DNA of 64,000 bases from Pleodorina starrii (lineage: Eukaryota > Chlorophyta > Chlorophyceae > Chlamydomonadales > Volvocaceae): assembly GCA_030267565.1 (NCBI GenBank), contig BRXU01000027.1, positions 221,001-285,000 of the forward strand. Reading direction: 5' to 3'. Every line of letters begins with the position of its first letter. Position 1 is the stretch's first letter. The notes under the pieces were generated by a model. That model saw only the letters and a list, made by a program, of their open reading frames with translations, searched no databases and was not told the origin of the DNA. The position numbers were made by a program, and so were the translations under genes. Positions 1 through 11,645 of this stretch are shown here, piece after piece.

Positions 1-399
1 GCCAGCCAGCGGGTGGGGTGGGGGGTGGGGGGCGGAGGGCAGCGAATGGAGGGCGGAGGGTGGAGGGGTTTGGGTGTTGGGAGGCAGGGGGTCGACAGCA
101 CCGCGAAGGCTCCCGCACCGCTGCTGGCCCTGAAGTCCTGAAGCATATCGAGATGCATGCCACCAAGCAAACCGAATCCGCCGGGCGCCAGTCGCGGTGC
201 CTGGCCTTCGCCCCGTCCTCCGGCTCCCTCTTCCGCCGGGCCGCAAAACAACCCGCCCTCCGCCCTCCGCCCTCCGCCCTCCGCCGGGCCCGCACCCACC
301 CACACACCCACACCCACCCGCAGCCTCTTGACCCCCCCCCCATCTTGCAACCTCACCCTCTTAAGGCCCCGCAGCCGCCCCCACCCCTACAGCCCCTAC

Positions 400-1859
400 C
401 TGCTCCTCCGGCATGTATGACTTGTTGGCGGGGTTGCGTATGGGCGCCGTGACCCGGTTGCCGCTGCCGTCCCACACATAGCCCCAATAGAACCGCTGCC
501 GGGGCCATTGAACCTGAGGCGACAGATATGGACAGGGACATGAGCCGGAAGTTAGCCTCACAGCGAGATGGACGTAGGTGGGCAGGTAACGGCGGTCACG
601 CGCAGTACCAGAGCTCCCATGCTGGCTGATCCAGTGGGGCAGCTGGCAGCGTCGCGCTGCCCTGCGCTGCGGGGTGACGTGTGAGTCTCTCGCACCACTG
701 AAATGTCAATCCGCTCGCAACCCCTGCTCACAGCTTCCGCGGTTGCCTGCGGTGTCTGTGTGCGTGTGTGAGTCTGTGTATGCGCGCGTGTGTGTGTGTG
801 TGTGTGTGGGTGGGTGGGGTGGGGTAAACAGAGTGCGTGTGTAGCACTCTGAGTGCGTGTGACCAGGGCGCCACTCGCACCAGGAGCGGCAGCAGCAGGT
901 CCAGGCGCACGAAGCTGTCGTCGTCGGCGTGCATGACGTACTGGTAGTCGTACTCGTCGCCGCCGCCGCCACCGCCGCTGCCACAGGCCCGTTCCTCCAG
1001 CCAGGCGAAAAATGCCAGGGCCTGCGGGGCCGCGCAGGGGAGGTGAGGTGACAAGAGGGACGGCCGCGGTGAGGGCGCCCACGTAGGCGGCGAGATTGCT
1101 CGTGTGCGTATGTGGGAATTTAGTGCGCTGTGGCGAGTCCCGGAGAGTTGGTTGGCGGCGGTTGCAGGGCGGGTGCAGGGCCCCCGGGCTGTAAAGATAG
1201 TAGGTACAGCAACAGCAGCAGAAGCAGTCGAATCAGTGAAGCAGTAGAAGCAGTAGAAACAAAGTCGGCTGCCGGGCCAGGGCAGTCGTTGAGAAGGCGG
1301 CGGAAGGGAGGAGGGGCCTTCCGTAAGGCTCCGTCTTACCTTCCTCCACAACATGTGGTAACCCTGGGGCGCGTCCACGTACACCATGTCGCCGTACTGC
1401 GCCTACGTGGCATGGGAGAGGCGTATGGATGTGGTGAATGGATGGAATGGGAGTTTGGGGCTTCGTTTGCGGTCAAGCGGGCGCAGGTGGTTCGCGGCAG
1501 GCGGCCGTGGCCACCCTTACGGGGCCCGTGGTCCGGTTCCAGCGCAACATGCTGGTCAACATTCCGGCTCAAGCCAGGCCAGATTCCGCTTTAATGTTCC
1601 ATTGTATAAATCATGAGGTCCGCTCCAACACCTAATGCTGGCTCACGGCTAGCGTCCCTACCTCCTCAGATGCCAGCTCCTCGGACTGTGCCTCCAACGA
1701 AATCACAAATTTGATCGTAACGTTCTTTCGATAACATTCCGGAAGTGAACTTGCATCGTCAAGGTACCGAAACCAGCTGAATGACAGAAAAGCAGGTGGA
1801 ATGTTATCGCTTCCATAACGCCCGCACGTGCGGAGCACCAATTGTCTGCTGCGTTGCAC
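400..1859 (-). CDS. GT31-family (beta-1,3-galactosyltransferase-like) glycosyltransferase, partial
   Basis: Five minus-strand exons splice in phase: 1828-1859, 1662-1776, 1340-1402, 881-1021 and 400-513. The product shows the GT31 order: an R..LVLRTWFRY block, a strand ending VISLEAQ, then QYGDMVYVD, then the metal-binding DDDSFVR motif inside YVMHADDDSFVRLDLLL, then RFYWGY and PIRNPANKSYMPEEQ. GT31 enzymes are Golgi type II membrane proteins that transfer a hexose from a UDP-sugar to a glycan; the exact sugar cannot be told. The C-terminal exons (Cys/Gly-rich block and beyond) lie left of position 1, and the N-terminal anchor exon upstream of 1859 was not found. The 32-nt exon 1828-1859 and its 51-nt intron are the least certain part; the other four exons are well supported by phase and motif order. 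Confidence 0.82.
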
Positions 1860-3459
1860 CTACCTTTTCCGCAATGACTGACGACGAGCAACATTCGCCG
1901 GTGCGCTGCTGATGAAAATACAGAGCCGGGGTGTCGAGGACCCTGAGCATGATGGTTCCTCGTCGACCTCCATTCCTTCAAACTATGGTGCTAGTTGACA
2001 CTTAAAGCCTACTTGAGCTTACGTTACGGGGCGTAACGCGTCACGCAATCAGTAACGCATTAGGTTGACGCATCGTCGCTGCTCGCTGGTATACACTATT
2101 ACAGTTGGTGGTTAATCGTTGGCGGTTATCATGTGACGAGTCTTGCTCGGCAGCTCGGGAGCACCGGGTGGCGCGCATCCTGCTTACTGCCAATCGTGAC
2201 TGTTCATTCAAGAAGAGTCCGGCGGCTGTGATTCCTGTCGTTGGCATTCTTTCGCCGCGACGTGACGTGCGCATCGATTCAGTCCTGCAGATTGCCGTTA
2301 GTGCGCAGCATGTCGTGCCGCGTGCACACTGTATGGCATCGTATCATGTTGGTTGGTTGGATGGTTGGTTGGCTGGCTGATAAATGTTATGCGTTGATGC
2401 CCTTGCTGAAAACGGTGCCTTTGGGCCGCTGCCGATTGAGGCGCGGCGGATGTGTTTGTAGGTCCAGCGGGACACGTTTTGGGGACGTACTGCTTTTCCG
2501 CTGAACGTCCGTTACATTCCCTCACCAACACCACGAGCCGTGGCAGCGATGCTCCACTCGGGCGCCAAACCCTTTCCAATGAATGCACGAATGGATTATG
2601 CGGATAAAGCGAAGACAGACGCACTTGCCAGGCATGCAAATGCAGGCGGAAAGCAGTGGCATCGGCAGTTCCGCCGTCCCCAGGCGGTGCCCCATGTACA
2701 TTGACCTCTTTAAGCAAGTACCTCTGGAACCGTGTACCCGTATGAATACGCCGTGTCTTGGTCAACAGCTTGCGCAAAGCGGGTGTCTAGCGTTACTAAC
2801 GATGTAGCAGAGCACGACCCTTGGGTCACCGGGAATGCTTTGGGGGAAATGGTACTTTACGTACATCTAAGCTACTAAGCACGTCTAATCACAGCGACCG
2901 GTGCGATAGCTGGTACACCCTTGGTAACAGTCGCATCCTATTGCAGCGAGATATAATTTTGCGTGGATGCAATGATTGCGGCAGATTGGCCCCCATTGAC
3001 TACTAGCTAGTATAGCGGTTACAACGCGAAGACATTCATCACTGACTACCGAAGACAAACAGCACTTGGTGTGCGCGCATCAGCCCTGTTATAAGAATAT
3101 ATGAAATCGAGTTCAAGGAGCGCTATGTTTGGGTACTTCTGTCCTTAGAGTGACACACTAGTCATTGCCGAAGTCCATCCACGCCTATACATTTGCTATA
3201 CTCATGCAGACAGGACGGATTGCATAATTCCGAACAATTATACATCAGCAATCTCAGTGCAACGCAACATAGAAGACCGGCCCCAAACTTGTCTGTTCGC
3301 CCAGTAAATCGAAGAATGCAAGCGTGGGATGAGCAATCTCCTCCAGGTGTGAAAAGAACTTGCGCGTGGTCGTTTTTAGGAAGGCGGACAGACAGGCGCA
3401 GTTCATTGACAGAGCGTGAACTCTTTGCAGCATTCTACGATACGGACGCTGGGCACAAG
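1860..3459. other. divergent intergenic region, no gene supported
   Basis: This stretch separates the minus-strand glycosyltransferase from the plus-strand STPG-type gene and is less GC-rich than the genes. It should hold the missing 5' exon(s) of the glycosyltransferase and both promoters. The longest open frame (2298-2777, minus) has no recognisable motif and no splice partner, so it is not called. Confidence 0.4.
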
Positions 3460-6400
3460 ATGTCCATTGCAAAAGGCGTCTCAGGTATGCGCAGGAAAAG
3501 TTTTAGAAGGTGGTCGCCAGCTCAGCTGGCACGTCTTACCGGCCCGATGCTTCTCCCCCCGCAGTGTCGCCACATCGCTACTCGGTCATGAGATCCAATG
3601 CTCCTCGCCTGGCTGAGGCGCCTCGGGAGATTGTCCCGTTCGGCGCCTACAACATCGACACGGGGCGGAAGCAGTCCGTTGAAAGCGTCTGCAGAGGTGG
3701 GGTTTGGGTGACGGTTTCACGGGTGCCAAGGATGCTGACACGCACACATCCGGCGGCTGTGGGCCGGAGGGTGGACGGGATCACGGCCGGCGGTGGGGTC
3801 TGGGGGGGGGCAGTGAACCGGTGATCCGACATGCAGGCACTTCCCCCCGGGTACGGTAGTACCGTATGTTGGTGCGGATGGTCGGAACTGGACCTGCAAG
3901 ACCGCCATCCGCCGCCGGCAGCACACCGAGGCGGCAGCACACGGGAGCCATTCGACCCCCTTCCCATCCGCTTTCGTCAACCCGCTCAACCCCACCCCCC
4001 GGAGCCCGTTCACGGGCTCCGGCCTATACGTGGATAAACCCCCCACCTGCGGCAAGTGCGGCACGGCGGCGGGAAGTGTGTGCCGATGCGCGCTCGCCGC
4101 TCCCGTCTGAGGTCAGAGAACCGAACCAACCGCCAGCCGACACGTGTGCACAAGGGCCCCGCTGGCAGTCAATGCCGGTCAGGGATGGGGGCAGGATGCA
4201 AGGCCTGTGGGACGGTCTGGGATCTGGTCGCGACGACTTGGGGTAACACCTGGGACCAGATTCCAAACCGTTTGCACACGCACACCTTCCTGCCCCCATA
4301 CCACTGGTTGCGCAGCACAACCACACTAGTACTATTACAACTACCACAACTACCACAACCACCACAACCACCATCAGCATCGCCAAGAGGGCTCGGCTAC
4401 TCGCAAATCGGAACGAGGAGCACGTGGCGGGCAAGGCCCTGGCTGGCTAGCCCCACAGTTGCGCCGAGGCGCCAGGGCAAGGCCTCTGGAGAGTGCTAGC
4501 TACCTACTGCAGCGCTGCTGGTTCTCCGTGCCCCCCCCCCCGGGACCAAAACCAGCTGTGAGGGAAACACAAGAGCCCGGAAACACGATTACAACGGCCC
4601 CAGCAGCAGCCGCACCCTTCAGGAGAGGGATCACGACCTGCGGGCGGCAGCGCAGGCCCGTTACCTGTGTTGAGCGTGAGGCCCTCTGCGCCCACTCGTC
4701 GCGACACCCCGTCTGTCGGTCTGTCTGTCTGCCTCTCTGGGGCCCCTTGTTGTGGATCCCCACGTATCTTAAGCCCGCCGTCGAGGCCTCCAGCACTATC
4801 CGCAACGCTAAGGGACAGCCCATGAGCCCCCGACCCGCCCTCTCCATGTGCCCCACCCACCCACCCACCCACCCACCCACCCACTGCAGACTCCCGGCGA
4901 TTCTACGCGGGCGTGTTTGAGAGCAAGGTCCCGCGCTTCACGCGGCCGTGGAGCTCCCCCGTCACGGATGTGTTTTACGACCCGGAGCGGTGAGCTGAGG
5001 GAGGCAGGGAGGGCGGGGGGAGGGAGGGAGGGGGGAGGGAGGCTGTGACAGTGAGGACGAGACGGCCGCGATGGAAAGAAGGCGGCATTGGCGAACGGAC
5101 GTCTTGCAGAGGGGTGGGGCGCCCGCGGCGGCGCCGCGGGAAACGCACTGGCGCGGGGCCGGGGGTGCAAGCGGGTGGGTGTTTGCGTGGGGACGCAGGG
5201 CCGGGGCGACGCAGCGGACGCTGCCAGCAAACACGGGACCGGGTTGCTGTTGGCCGGGGGGTGCGTGGACCCAACAGCGCAGGTACGGTACGTGCGTGCG
5301 GCTGAACCGGCGCCGCGCCTGGCGCCGCTGGCCCCCTTCTCCTCCTCCGGGCACATTCGGGGCAAGCAAAGCCGGAAGGACGGCCCCACCCCGAACATTC
5401 CGTGTCTTGAGCGCCGCCGGGTTGGGGCACAGCACCGCACCACACCGCGCTGCCATCCCCCGCGCGCGCACACGCTCGCCGAGTCCCCCCCGCTCCCCAG
5501 CCACCTCCCGAGCCGCTCCCCCCACACGCTTCCCGGCCCCCCGCTGCCACCCGCCCGCCCGCCCGCCCGCCCGAGGGCCTCAGGCTGAAGGACCACGCGC
5601 CCGTGAGCCTGGAGAAGTCGCTGGAGACGACCGGCATCAACTACTCGATCCACCGCTCCCGCTACAAGCGCTTCCCCGACCGGCCACTCATGACCGAGTC
5701 ACCCGACGTGGTGTATGACGTGGACTGCAACCTGTCAAAGAACAAGTCCTCGCTCTACACGGCGGTCGTCAAGTCGCCCGTCGTGTACAGGTGTGCGCGT
5801 GCGGGTGTGCGTGGTTGCGTCGGCTAGGTACCGCGTATTTAGTGTTTGTTTGTTAGGGGGGGGGGGAATGTGGTTGGGGTGAGGAGGAAGGGGGCCACGG
5901 GCGAGAGGGACGATGCGGTGGTGGTGAGGATGACACCTATTAAGGGGCGACGCGGCGGCAAACGTTCATCACGTCATTCGCGGTGGCGGTGACCTGACAC
6001 CACCTGACACGGGAGGCTACGGGACGGTGACGTTTCGCGCCAGGTGAGTTACTCAGATTACGGTAGGTCGTGTACCGGCTGTTGTGTGCCTGGCGAGGAG
6101 CAGGGCATCAGGGCAGCGCTCCTCTCTGCTCCCCCGGGGCTGTGCACCCCCCGCGCAGTCCACGCGCGTCACTCGCCCGCACCCCTACTCCTCCCCTCCC
6201 CTCCCCTGCCTTACCCTAACCCCCCTCTTTTCCTTACCCTAACCCCCACCCTCTCCCTCACCCTCTCCCTCTCCCTCACCCCGGGCAGCAACATGAGCGC
6301 CACCCCCAGCGCCGGGTCCCTGCTGCGGCGGGAGGACTACAGGGTGGGGCTGGGCCCCGGCTCGTACGACTTCAAGGACGCCCGCAGCGTCTCGGTGTCG

Positions 6401-6766
6401 CCCGCACTGGACAGCCGCCCGCTCAGCTCCATGTGCAGCTCCGTACGCAGGTGGGGGGGGGAGCCAGGTGGGGGGGGAGCCAGGTGGGGGGGGGGAGCCA
6501 GGGGGGGGGGGGGAGCCGGGTGGGGGGGGGGGGCCAGGTGGGGGGGGGAGCCAGGTGGGGGGGGGAGCCAGGTGGGGGGGGGAGCCAGGTGGGGGGGGGA
6601 GCCAGGTGGGGGGGGAGCCAGGTGGGGGCCAGGGGGTCGGGGGATGGGCGGACTGGGGCCGAGGCGTTGCGCGAAGGGTCAGTGGGCGGGGGGGTCGCGC
6701 GCGCACCACACGCGTGCTTGCTTGCGAGGCGTTGCGCGGCGGGATGCGGGGCCGGCCCGGTTGGCG

Positions 6767-6801
<35 letters not shown>

Positions 6802-8414
6802 GGTGGCCGGCCCAACAAACTGCTGTGAACCCCCCCCCCCCCCGGTTCTGCTGCGTTCACGGGCTCCGGCCTATACGTGGATAACCCCCCGACTTGAACC
6901 AAGGGCTTCCGTCTTCGGACGTGCGGTGCCTTGGTGGTGTACCTAGTACACTTAATATTCTCGTCCCTCTGGGATTGGTCAGCGAACGGTATAGGCCGGC
7001 CCGGCCAGCTCAGTCGCCAATGGCGGCCTTCTTCGGTCGGCCCCCTGGACTCCGTCCCCTCTGGTCTCCACCGGTGCCACACTGGCGCCGACTCCCCCTG
7101 GGAAGCTAAGTGGGGAACCTCGGCGGCGCCCTTGCTTCGGGGTTGGGGTTGACCGGGCTGGCTGCGACTCCAGCCCCCGTTTCCTCCGGCTGCACTGGGC
7201 GCTCGGGTCAAACAGCCTCGGCTGTTTTCCCCTTGACCGTTCCCTGCAGGAGCCGAAACGGCTGCGCTGCCACACCGAAACACGGTTTGGGTCCCGCGCC
7301 TCTGTCGTACTTCCCTCCCCACCCTCTCCGTTGCGTCCCCCTCCCTCGGCTGCGGCCCCTGCCGTTCCACACGCCCCGCGCTGTTTAGCCCGCTTGGGTA
7401 CTCCGCCCCCTCCGCCGCCTGGCGGCTCTCGGTCGGAACCCCACGGCACACACCCTCGCACTGCGTTGCATACATTGCCTTGTCTGCCCCGGCGTGCCTG
7501 CATGCGATGGCCGCTTGGGCCGCACGGTTGTTTGGGGAGCCCCGCGGGGCCCCGCCGTGCCGTCCTGTACCCCTCCCATCCCCTTGCCTTGCTATTTGCC
7601 ACTGCCGTTGATGCCTCTCCTGCCCACGGGGTCGTCCGCGCCCGCCACCCTCGTACACATGCACGACATCGCCCCCTTGTGCACGTAATTCTCCCCTTAA
7701 TCCCTTTTCCCATACAGCCTTCACCCACTAACATCTCTCGATCAGCCAGCTCGACATTATCAGCCGCAGCTCCAGCCGCATTCGCATGGGGGTCTCGCCG
7801 GTAACGCTGTCCCTGCGTCTGTTCTTCCGGTCTGTTGACGTCGCCCTTTCCTTGCTCTGCGTCCTTTTTGCCTGCTGTAGGTGAGTTGGGTCCTCGCGGG
7901 CTTCGGGGATTGGGGCGTTCCTTGAATCCCAGCCGCATTTTCTCGACCAGTTCAGCAACGTGTCACCTCACAGCCTCAGCGAATTTTCAGCTTCCACCAT
8001 TACGTCTCGTCTCGTCCTCGTCACGTGGCGGCTCAACTCGGACTCGCTACAATTTCTCGGTTTGTATCTAACGCCCTTGCTGCTTGCAAGTTTACCTCGT
8101 TTTTCTTTTGCAGACAGGAAGGACTTTTCTGATTTCATACCGTTCACGGGCTCCGGCCTATACGTGGATAACCCCCCGGTTCTGCTGCCCGGCCCCCGTC
8201 CCCCCGTCCGCCCTCCCCCCGTCCGGCCGGCTGCAGGTTTGGCAGCGGCGAGGCTCACCGCATGATCGGGCAGTCCTGGGGGCCAGACCGGGCCAACAAG
8301 CACTGGGGCCGCGGCACCACCATCAGCAAGACCGAGTACCTGCGGCCGCAGTACCTGCCCAAGGCCTACGAGGCGAACAAATCGCAGACCAAGAGCGTGC
8401 GGACAGAGACGTAG
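3460..8414 (+). CDS. STPG/SHIPPO-type ciliary microtubule-associated protein
   Basis: Six exons join in phase to a complete 267-aa protein: 3460-3484, 3565-3696, 4890-4989, 5584-5790, 6289-6450 and 8237-8414 (804 nt, stop TAG). The start ATG lies in an 8-codon first exon (MSIAKGVS) whose one leftover base completes the first codon of exon 2. The protein is basic and Tyr/Pro/Ser-rich without membrane segments. Residues 176-183 read LGPGSYDF, the Pro-Gly-Pro type SHIPPO/STPG repeat core found in proteins that line axonemal microtubules; PFGAYNID near residue 35 is a weaker, similar turn motif. By family this suggests an axonemal protein; the exact FAP identity is not recognised. Intron 2 (1,193 bp) carries one copy of a dispersed 36-bp repeat. 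Intron 5 (1,786 bp) carries a G-rich minisatellite and a 1.3-kb inserted element. Confidence 0.85.
4008..4047 (+). repeat. solo copy of the 36-bp dispersed repeat (intron 2 of the STPG-type gene)
   Basis: The sequence GTTCACGGGCTCCGGCCTAT followed by ACGTGGATAAACCCCCC matches the terminal repeat of the element at 6855-8171 with one extra A. Here the 5' side is extended so that GGAGCCCG-TTCA-CGGGCTCC forms a perfect 8-bp hairpin. Confidence 0.8.
6451..6640 (+). repeat. G-rich minisatellite at the start of intron 5
   Basis: About ten imperfect copies of a roughly 17-bp unit (runs of 7-13 G, then AGCCAGGTG) begin directly at the 5' splice site of intron 5 of the STPG-type gene. The sense RNA would have many G-runs able to form quadruplexes. 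Each unit contains AG|GTGGG, so it also repeats a donor-like sequence. Confidence 0.85.
6855..6890 (+). repeat. left 36-bp terminal direct repeat
   Basis: Identical over 36 bp to 8142-8177. It starts GTTCACGGGCTCC and ends GTGGATAACCCCCC. Confidence 0.85.
6855..8171 (-). mobile_element. putative mobile element with terminal direct repeats and target-site duplication
   Basis: The 36-bp sequence at 6855-6890 is repeated identically at 8142-8177. The 17 bp before the left copy (CCCCCCGGTTCTGCTGC, 6838-6854) recur at 8172-8188 immediately after the right copy, as expected of a target-site duplication around an insertion of about 1,317 bp. If the C-run belongs to the target, the terminal repeat proper is 30 bp. 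The minus strand is open for 319 codons (6979-7938) with a basic, Pro/Arg/Gly-rich product lacking recognisable polymerase, integrase or transposase motifs. Near 6880-6900 the minus strand reads GGTTCAAGTC, a tRNA B-box-like string. It could be a non-autonomous retroelement (TRIM-like or truncated non-LTR with a short 3' tail). Family not recognised. Confidence 0.6.
8142..8177 (+). repeat. right 36-bp terminal direct repeat
   Basis: Identical to 6855-6890. It is followed directly by the second copy of GGTTCTGCTGC, which precedes the left repeat, supporting an insertion rather than a chance repeat. Confidence 0.85.
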
Positions 8415-9384
8415 GCGGCGGCGGCGACGTTGCAGGGCAGGGGCTGCGGCGACAGTGTGGGGGCAGCTGCGGTGCGCTGTGCCCGTAGCCCGGGCGCGTG
8501 GGGTCGGCGGGGGTGTTGCATGGCTCGCGCGTGACTGCGTAACGGCGCAGCGCCCGCAAAAGAACGAAAGCGATGGCCAAAGTGAAGCAGTACCTGTTGC
8601 ATTGCACGGGGCGGGGCGGGGTTTCGAGGTGGTTTGGAAGGGCAGGCGGGGAAGGAGGATGGCGGCACTTGACTCTTTGTTCTTCGTGCATGACGGGGGA
8701 GGGGCGTGCGCTGGCTGTTGGGTTGCGCGCGCCCTTGGCGGGGCGCTTGGTTATTGTTGGCTCTTCCCTTTTCCCTTTCCCTTTCCCTTGGTGGTGGCGG
8801 CGGCGGCATGCACGCGCTCGGGGCACGGGGCAGTCGTGAAGTGCTACAGGGCATATGGACTGTCAGAGCTCTCGGATAGTCGGCGGAGCGCGCCCAGCAC
8901 CTTTTTCTTACCTTGACTTTCTCCGGTTGTTTACCTACAGTAGACTTTCTCATGTTGGCGCGCGCCCTTCCTGCGCCCACCAGGAAGTGGTATCTTACAG
9001 CCTTTGTATCTTGAAGCACAGCGTTGGCAGTGCATTACGGTATTCGCAACCAGGCGTAGTTGGTCGGTTCTTTTCATCTACCGGTAGTCGGGATGCAGTG
9101 GCCTGCATGGTCCCCACACGCGCCCCGCCGCCGCGGCCGTCGCCGCCCGGCAGAAACGGCCGAGGCCCCGCTGCCGCTCGTCGCGCAGCTCGTTGGTTGG
9201 GGGGGCAGATCGCAAGGCCCATGATACGGTGCTGTGCGATTCAGTTTTGTATGGCACTCTAAAACTGCGCAACTGATTGAGCACGCCGGCGCGGTGGGGA
9301 GTTGGTGCACTGCGGCGTAGAGCGCAGAGTGGGGCGGGAAGCGCGTATACGCATTTGGGGGGACTGCGTGGGACGGGTTATACA
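8415..9384 (+). other. probable 3' UTR of the STPG-type gene
   Basis: Between the stop codon and the first clear TGTAA signal on the plus strand no protein gene is supported. It includes a (CCCTTT)n stretch near 8765-8790. Confidence 0.4.
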
Positions 9385-9389
9385 TGTAA
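9385..9389 (+). terminator. candidate TGTAA poly(A) signal
   Basis: TGTAA inside TACATGTAATG, the volvocine polyadenylation signal, on the same strand and about 970 nt after the stop of the STPG-type gene. The distance makes it tentative. Confidence 0.4.
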
Positions 9390-10284
9390 TGTGAGCGAGC
9401 TTGGATTCTGTGTTTATGGAGGTGTGCCAAGGTGCGCTTGGTTTCCTTGGTTTTAGAGGTGTGTGCATGGGCCTTGGATTCCTGGGGTACGGAGGTGTTC
9501 CTTCTGTTGATCCGGCGGGCGGTGCGCGACAAGTTGGGCTGACGAGGGAGTTGGTTGGGGATATAGTTGGATGCAGGCTTAGTTTGAGGAGGGTGGCAGG
9601 GGCGCGCGCCCCAGGGGGCTGTGGTCGCTGGGGATATTGCTGCCGCAAATCCGATGCGAACCCAATATCTTGCGAATACGGTATTGGCAGCCTAGGTGCT
9701 CGAGGACATTGCGGTTGGTCGTTAGTTCGTTACCCTGTAGGGCATTGATTGGTTGGGGAGCCGGAGCGTTAGCCACGACCCACAGAGTTTGGGCATGCAT
9801 GCACTGGCTTTCGATATAGGACGGAGGGATGTTGTGTTATCGCGCGCGGAGCAGCGCGGACGTTACGTATGTACGATAGTAGGAGAGGCCGCGGGCGAGG
9901 TCGCAGGCTGCTAGGGGCTTCAGATGAACGGACGAGACACGCGGGCCGAGGAGGCAGGGCCCGTCGCGACGCAGTTGCAGGTGTTTTGTAAGGGTTGCAG
10001 GGCCGTCTCAGGATCCCATCCTCACGTTCGCTGCGGAGGGAAGGGGAGGGGGAAGCCCCCACCCCCCCAGCACACAAAAAGGTAACAACAGTCGTCCGCC
10101 AACCGCATTCTTAACTACACTCACATACACATACACACACACATACACCCGTCATGCGCCGCTGGTCTTGAGTAGGCAGGACGCTTTCCTCGACGCAGCG
10201 CAACCACCACCACAACCATCATCACAGTCCACGGCCGGCCGCGGCTTGCTGCTATTCGTGAAATGTCCCCCGGCGCACCGGGGT

Positions 10285-10289
10285 TTACA
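10285..10289 (-). terminator. candidate minus-strand TGTAA poly(A) signal
   Basis: TTACA on the plus strand equals TGTAA on the minus strand, downstream of the minus-strand membrane-protein gene. The long distance (about 1.7 kb) leaves room for unrecognised 3' exons. Confidence 0.3.
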
Positions 10290-10796
10290 TGGAACGAAAG
10301 CTCACGGCGTGAATTTGTGAAATAAAAGTTAGGTGTCAGGGTTTAATGGTTAACTAAGGGTTTAGGGATATCCCTAAGGACATAATAGGATAATACACAT
10401 AATACATACCAGTTTCATTCACCAGGCACGCGCCGCTAAAGCGCATCACGCTGAGAAGGTCAAGGTGAGGGTGAAAACCCACCCGTCCGCCACCGTACTC
10501 CTACCCCCCAGGAACTGTCCATGGCCGGGCCCTCCCCCCCCCTCGCGCTTGTACGGACGCCTCTGCTCTTACGCGGAACTTGCAACGTAAGAAGCTCACA
10601 TGCGGCGGGGAGGACCCGCGGGTCGTTGGCCATCAGTACGCGCCACACGCCATACCGGTAGTACGGCATACGTCAACTACTTGACCAAATAACTTCGAGA
10701 TGTGATGTTGCCCCCGAAACCACGGCTTCACGGATACCTACGACAGCCCGCATGCGCACACGTTATGAACAACCCTGTAAGGTCACAAACGCACGA

Positions 10797-10840
10797 CATC
10801 TCTCTCTCTTGTGCCGCAGCCGAATTCCTCTCTCTCTCTT

Positions 10841-10918
<78 letters not shown>
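10797..10918 (+). repeat. (CT)n microsatellite
   Basis: About 120 bp of almost pure TC dinucleotides with occasional TTTC interruptions and one CTTGTGCCGCAGCCGAATTC break. Confidence 0.9.
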
Positions 10919-11560
10919 ATATTCCTCTCCCTCAAAGCATGCAAGGCTGCCGCTCGAGCGCACTGTGGGACAGGACCCGCTCTGCCGCCCGCGGCCTGCC
11001 CTGACCCAGACGCATCGACTCCTGTCCGGCCCTCCAGAACCATCCAGAGCTCACACGCGCACGACCAGACGCTGCGAGCCCAACGCTGTGCTTCTGCGCA
11101 AGAGTGGCATCAGTTGAGAGCTCGAGACGCGTCCATGGTTGCAATGCCAATGGAAAGTCGGTCACCAAAAAATAGAAAACACTTGAAAAAGGAGCGGACG
11201 CCAGAACACGGCAACAGTATGCAGTACAATGCTTGTCTGCGACATCTCATGCAATGTCGCATGCTTGATTGCTTAGTGCGATGTCTAACTTGAGGCCGCT
11301 CCTGTTCGTCACAACCCATCGGCGCGGGAAGGGCCGCCAGGTCAGGTTCGGACAGTACAACGCACACGTGGACGATGCCGTACATCTCCTCGTCATGTGG
11401 GTTGCGCCCGCCGAGCCGGTGCCGGTGCCGTTACGTTACCCTGTCTCCCCCTGGTGGCTCCTCCCAGCTGACCACCGCAGCAGCAGCCAAGTTGGCACGG
11501 CCGCCGCGGCCACTACAGCTCCCGAGCCCGCCCCCAGCCCCCTCCCTAGCCGCCGCTCAT

Positions 11561-11645
11561 CCAATATCGGGAACAGGTATGCGCGTATGCCTGATGCGTA
11601 TTGGCTGGGTTCTGAATCGCCTCCGTTCCATCGCTGCGGTCTCAC
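11561..11645 (+). repeat. copy A of an approximately 85-bp dispersed repeat
   Basis: This segment (CCAATATCGGGAACAGGTAT ... GCTGGGTTCTG ... CGCTGCGGTCTC) is recognisably related to 16916-16998 (CCGATATTGG ... AACAGGTATGCCTG ... GCTGGGTTCCGG ... GCTGCGGTAC). Both end in a YGCTGCGGT motif. Confidence 0.55.

Noticed and set aside
6205..6250. CCCTAACCCCC strings resembling telomere repeats
   Set aside because: Only two imperfect copies; they form the pyrimidine tract before a clear acceptor at 6288, and the volvocine telomere unit is TTTTAGGG.
6891..6960. tRNA-like 3' half on the minus strand (CCTTGGTTCAAGTC)
   Set aside because: No matching acceptor or anticodon stem; it lies inside the putative mobile element and is better seen as a B-box-like remnant.
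10460..10669. Minus-strand open frame beginning MPYYRYGVWRVLM
   Set aside because: There is a stop immediately upstream in frame and no acceptor connects it to the membrane-protein gene; too weak to call as a gene.
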